A stretch of 64,000 bases of DNA. Source: Cochliopodium minus (Eukaryota; Discosea; Himatismenida; Cochliopodiidae). A model generated the notes under the pieces. The model had not been told where the DNA came from, did no database searches, and worked only from the letters and a program-made list of their open reading frames with translations. The position numbers were made by a program, and so were the translations under genes. Below, piece by piece: positions 60,501 through 64,000 of this stretch. Within the stretch, counting starts at the first letter, position 1, and each line of letters starts with the position of its first letter. Where the stretch lies: contig JAMYWO010000014.1 in assembly GCA_024220525.1 (NCBI GenBank), forward strand, positions 224,952 to 288,951, read 5' to 3'.

Positions 60501-63500
60501 CTATTGCAATTACTTTCTTGAGAGAAAGGAGATTGAAGATCCCACCTGAAGAGTTATGCTCCAAGATCAAAGAAAATTTAGAAGAATCTTCTGTTTGTAA
60601 AATCCAAAAGTTTATGGATACAAAAAATAAAGATTTTATCTTTTGATCAAACTCTCTAGGGAATGTGATATCCAATATTGTAACTTGACAGTTTTTGTCC
60701 CCAAAGTCCATGATTAAAACTTGATTTCTAGACTGAGTATCTAGCACAACCAAGATGTCGAATTCAACAAGATCTTCGTAAATGATGGAATAATCCAAGA
60801 AGTTGTTTTGTTTTTGTTTGTAGAGGTTGTTTTCAAAGAATATTTTTTCACTGAATGTATGAAACTTCTTGTCTTTTTGAGGAAAAGATATTGGTTGAAG
60901 AGAATTGTTGAAAGGATCCACCAGAATGATAATATCATACACAGGTACAAATATCACCATTTTTTTAGAAGTTGGAAGTTTTATCAACTGAGGATTGATA
61001 GAATTGGAGTAGAAATGAGGTATATGAGATTCAATGTCCACAACTTTGTATTCAAACAAATTTTCATTGTAGTAGTGCAATTCCATAGGATTGTGAGTCA
61101 AAACAAACAAATTGTCATCGATAAGAGACATACCCTTCACTCCTCCTTTATTAACTGAATTCCAAGAAAATTTGAGCTCTCCAAACTCTTTTATTCTCCA
61201 TTCTGTTCTTCCTTTTATCTCAAAAGTGTTCTTCATTCTGAACTTCCAACAATCTTTGTTTTGGAGAAAAAAATTTTCTTTCAAAACAGATCCCGAGAAT
61301 TCATCTCCACTAAAAAGATTCCAAAACTGAGAAGAAAAAGGATTCATGAATTTGTATTCTTTTGCTATGGAAATGGAAAAATCAATTGTTTTTTGAAAGG
61401 GGAAGCCATGTTGGTTAAATACTTTTGATAATTGTTCAATTAACTGCCTATCAAACACATCAAATGAAAAGACATTGTTCATTGCATCTATCACAGTGTC
61501 CTCTGGGTAGTTCTCCAAATGTTTTACAATGTTAACAAGTTCTCTTGTAGACAAAGGATAGTTCAAAACACCATTGTTAACAAGTTCTCTCAAATCAGAA
61601 AATAAAATGGATAATCTTTGTTTTTAAAATGATTATTTCTTTACTTTTTTAAAATAAATTAAATTGTTTACCTTCTAATCAAGGTGTCTGATACATTTGG
61701 AGCATATTTTTTGAGGAGAATTGTTTCTGAAATAATATCAGGGGAATCTATGATGTGCTGAGAAAAGATGTCTCCAATTTCAGAGAAAAAATTGTTTCCA
61801 AGAAAAGGAAATCCTTTGATTTTTTAAAAAATAAAAAAATAAAGAATGTTTTTAATTTAAAAAAAAATAACCTGGCCTATTAGCAAGAAGAATTATTTGA
61901 AAATCAGGATGTATTTCAATAATAGAATCACTATGTTTGTCATTCTTTTTCAATTTCAATTTAAATTATTAAAGTATTAAAAGATTAATTTTTTTTTTTA
62001 CTTTATTTCTTGGTAACAGTTTAGTTCCATTGGGTAGAATCATTTGTCTATCTTCAATTAGCCCCTTGAGAGAAGAAAGAGTTTCGGGAGGAGCTTTATC
62101 TGCTTCATCAATTATTAATACTCTTATTTTAAATATAAAAAAAATTAATATTTTATAAAATTTAAAATTATTAACATTAATATTACCTCCCATGTTTTAC
62201 AGCTAAAATGAAACAGATAAACAACCAAATTTGTTAAATTTGTTAAAAAAGTTAATGGGTTTACCCAATATCAAGGGAGAATCTTCCCAAACTATTTTCC
62301 CATTCACCAAACTTGGAGAAGCGACAATAGAAGAAACAGTAGTATCTCTGTGAAGTTGGATCTGTTTCAAAAAAAAAAAAAAAAAAAAAAAAATTTTTGG
62401 TTTTAAAATAAAAAATAATTATCAATAAAAAAAACAAATTGGTACGTAATGTCTTTCTTTTTCTAACATCTGTAATAGTTTGTCTATCAATTTGTTCTTC
62501 CCCACGCCTTGATTTCCAATCAAAAGAATATTTTCTTTCAAAAGAAAATCTTTCAAAATTTGTCTTAACATAATATTGTGTTTGGGAATTTCAAAAAACA
62601 GAATGTTAGGAACTAGAGATTGGTTTTTTGGTTGATGGATGTTGGCACTGACATTTCCTATCGTCAAAATTCTTCCTTGTTTGTCTATTTTGATTTGATA
62701 ATCTTGGTCTCTATCAACTGTTTGCAGAATGTTACACTCAACAATCATTTTATCAATTGTTTCTTTGATAAAACTTGGAAGAAACTTTGAAACGTATGTA
62801 CTATTTTATTTAAAAATAAAAATTAAATGAAGAAAAAAATTTAAAAAAGATAAAATTTTTAACCTGTGTATACATTCAAATAAATCCTCTTTTTAATAAA
62901 AATAAATTAATAATTTAAAAAAAAAAAAAAATTTTATTTTATTTTACCAGGATATTTCTCTATTCTCTTGCAAATTCTAAGAAATTGTCTCAAAGAAAGA
63001 GGGAAAAGAGACTTTGAAGGAATATTTGACTGTTCAACACAAAAATCTCTCATTTTGTTTTGAAACAAGCACATTTGGTTTAAAACTTTCAAATTTAAAA
63101 GAGGGAAAAGAGAAAGAGAAATTTCTTTTTTCTGAGAATCTGCAAAGGGGTTTAGATAATGAAATGAAAACAAAGATATTATCTCAGGTGAAAGCCAATT
63201 TTTCCTGTTTGAGTTCTTGATGGGAGGACAGCTGGTAGATAATACCCTGAAAGATTCTGATATTCTCAACAGTTTTTCTTTCTTCATGAATTCTTCTCCC
63301 TTTTTGTTTTTTATGAAATCATATTTGTCCCATTTCAACAACTTTGATCCGTCAAACAAAGAACCTAAATAATAAATTTATTAATTTATAAAATATTTTT
63401 AAAAATATTTTTTTGATTTTTTAATCAAATTTAATTAATTTAATTTAATTTATCCAAATTTATTTTTTTACATTCTCTGTCTTCCAACAATGTGTTCAAA

Positions 63501-64000
63501 ACTGAAAGCACTTCTGTTCTCACTAAATCAATTCCTTCCAAAATCAATAATCCCCCATTCAATGCAGCATTTATAATTGGTGTACGTTGCCTATTAAAAG
63601 TTTTTTATTTTGCTGAAATAAAGATAAAATAGCACGTACCAATCAGTATCTCCATTTGGTTTTGTGACTCTTCTCTGAAATAAATCTCTGTATTCAAAAT
63701 TTTAAAAAATTTTTAAAAAAAAAAATTAAAAAAAAAAAGATTTTATAAAAAAAAATAAAACAAAATAAAAAAAAATAAAAAAAAATAAAAAAAAATAAAA
63801 AAAAATAAAAAAAAATAAAAAAAAATTTATTTTCGGATTCACCTTGAAGTCATGTCTTTGTAAAGGTGCAAAATGTATAAGTCATTTTCATTGTATTGCA
63901 ACAACTTTGAAAACATTTTGATGAAGAAAGATTTTCCCTCCCCTTTTTCACCTACCAAACAAACGTCAGCCCCAAGAATCATATCAACCAAAATATCGGA
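57559..64000 (-). CDS. VWA8: VWA8, AAA ATPase with von Willebrand A domain (5' end outside window)
   Basis: About 20 exons on the minus strand. First in the window: an AAA module (CLVGEKGEGKSFFIKMFSKL Walker A; LYKDMTSRDLFQRRVTKPNG; NAALNGGLLILEGIDLV). Next module: LLIGNQGVGKNKLIDKLLQM, QLHRDTTVSSIVASPSL, VLIIDEADKAPPETLSSLKG (Walker B), ILLANRPGFPFLGNNFFSEI. A 488-codon exon (60130-61593) holds the beta-rich middle (YPLSTRELVNIVKHLENYPE). Then MGIRRVDTGKPIEEISESEK, and a VWA MIDAS motif FVFDVSASMYRF (DxSxS) with GHSGDS. Order and wording match animal VWA8 throughout. Role: mitochondrial matrix ATPase resembling dynein-related/MoxR-VWA machines. After about 58320 the conserved C-terminus is recognisable but split among frames (see findings). 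Confidence 0.92.
57935..58225. repeat. A-rich minisatellite (TAAAAA / TAAAAATAAAA units) in a VWA8 intron
   Basis: About 290 bases built almost only of TAAAA-TAAAAA units, the reverse complement of the T-rich repeats in plus-strand genes. Confidence 0.85.
58970..59046. repeat. (TAAAAAA)n tandem tract in a VWA8 intron
   Basis: Eleven or so copies of the 7-base unit TAAAAAA. Same unit, opposite strand, as the tracts at the scaffold breaks. Confidence 0.85.
63766..63826. repeat. 10-base A-rich tandem repeat in a VWA8 intron
   Basis: About six copies of TAAAAAAAAA in a row, between the exons ending near 63690 and starting near 63842. Confidence 0.8.

Noticed and set aside
1-64000. Viral, LTR or other capsid-bearing elements, and DNA transposons
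   Set aside because: No reverse transcriptase, integrase, transposase or capsid frame and no long terminal repeats were seen. The RNA ligase is phage-like in family but is an intron-rich host gene.

Overview
The window is nuclear DNA of a very AT-rich, intron-rich eukaryotic microbe. Nearly every gene is cut by many short GT...AG introns made almost only of T and A, and the intergenic gaps are short. The code reads as standard: TAA stops dominate, and TGA also ends genes. The gene set (SH2/STAT-like protein, RasGEF with a PH domain, phospholipase B-like protein, two-pore channel, VWA8, DOMON-cytochrome b561, GLUG-type surface proteins) fits a free-living amoeboid or social-amoeba-like protist. 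I cannot place it further. I see no viral or retroelement remains, no rRNA or tRNA gene and no CRISPR array.

The main structural result is that the window is a scaffold whose pieces appear in the wrong order. Single N bases at 1504, 23187, 30443, 45792 and 51988 separate six pieces. Genes cut at these Ns continue at the start of the PREVIOUS piece. An RCC1-repeat gene runs 30442 -> 1505. An ammonium transporter runs 51987 -> 30444, with a shared 77-base end. An F-box gene very probably runs 45791 -> 23188. The DOMON gene at 21319-23186 probably continues into the piece that ends at 1503, which carries the cytochrome b561 half. The inferred true order is [51989-64000...], 45793-51987, 30444-45791, 23188-30442, 1505-23186, [...1-1503]. 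The 100-N gap at 43493-43592 is also flanked by the same 77 bases on both sides, so it is probably no gap at all.

Layout as given. 1-1503: cytochrome b561 half of a DOMON-b561 gene (+). 1505-2212: 3' end of an RCC1-repeat gene (+). 2265-3640: amidotransferase-like-fold gene (-). 4156-7494: SH2/STAT-like gene (-). 8000-10977: phospholipase B-like gene (-). 11167-12436: UFD1 (-), divergent from a PH-RasGEF at 12863-17066 (+). 17500-18071: small gene (-). 18682-21138: GLUG-type surface protein (+). 21319-23186: tandem DOMON gene (+). 23288-24201: F-box gene, 3' part (+). 24340-27155: coiled-coil gene (-). 27483-27809: tiny gene (-). 27974-30442: RCC1 gene, 5' part (+). 30444-30966: ammonium transporter, 3' end (+). 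31062-32803: T4 Rnl1-like RNA ligase (-). 32925-36155: three tandem glutathione transferases (-). 36262-41070: calpain-domain-III array fused to a protein kinase (+). 41286-44590: second GLUG-type surface protein with a Thr/Pro/Ser stalk and membrane anchor (+). 44780-45791: 5' part of the F-box gene (+). 46061-46462: tiny gene (-). 47047-51987: two ammonium transporters (+). 51989-55147: C-terminal half of a two-pore channel (+). 55195-57249: Sel1-repeat protein (-). 57559-64000: VWA8 (-), running off the window.

The genes do not form one pathway. Recurrent themes are signalling (SH2, RasGEF, kinase), surface proteins, transport (ammonium, cation channel), and redox/detoxification (DOMON-b561, GSTs). 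The most unusual pieces are the stand-alone T4-Rnl1-type RNA ligase, the protease-less calpain-III/kinase fusion, the gene-conversion tracts in the transporter and GST duplicates, and the 3' end of VWA8, whose conserved sequence is spread over several reading frames.
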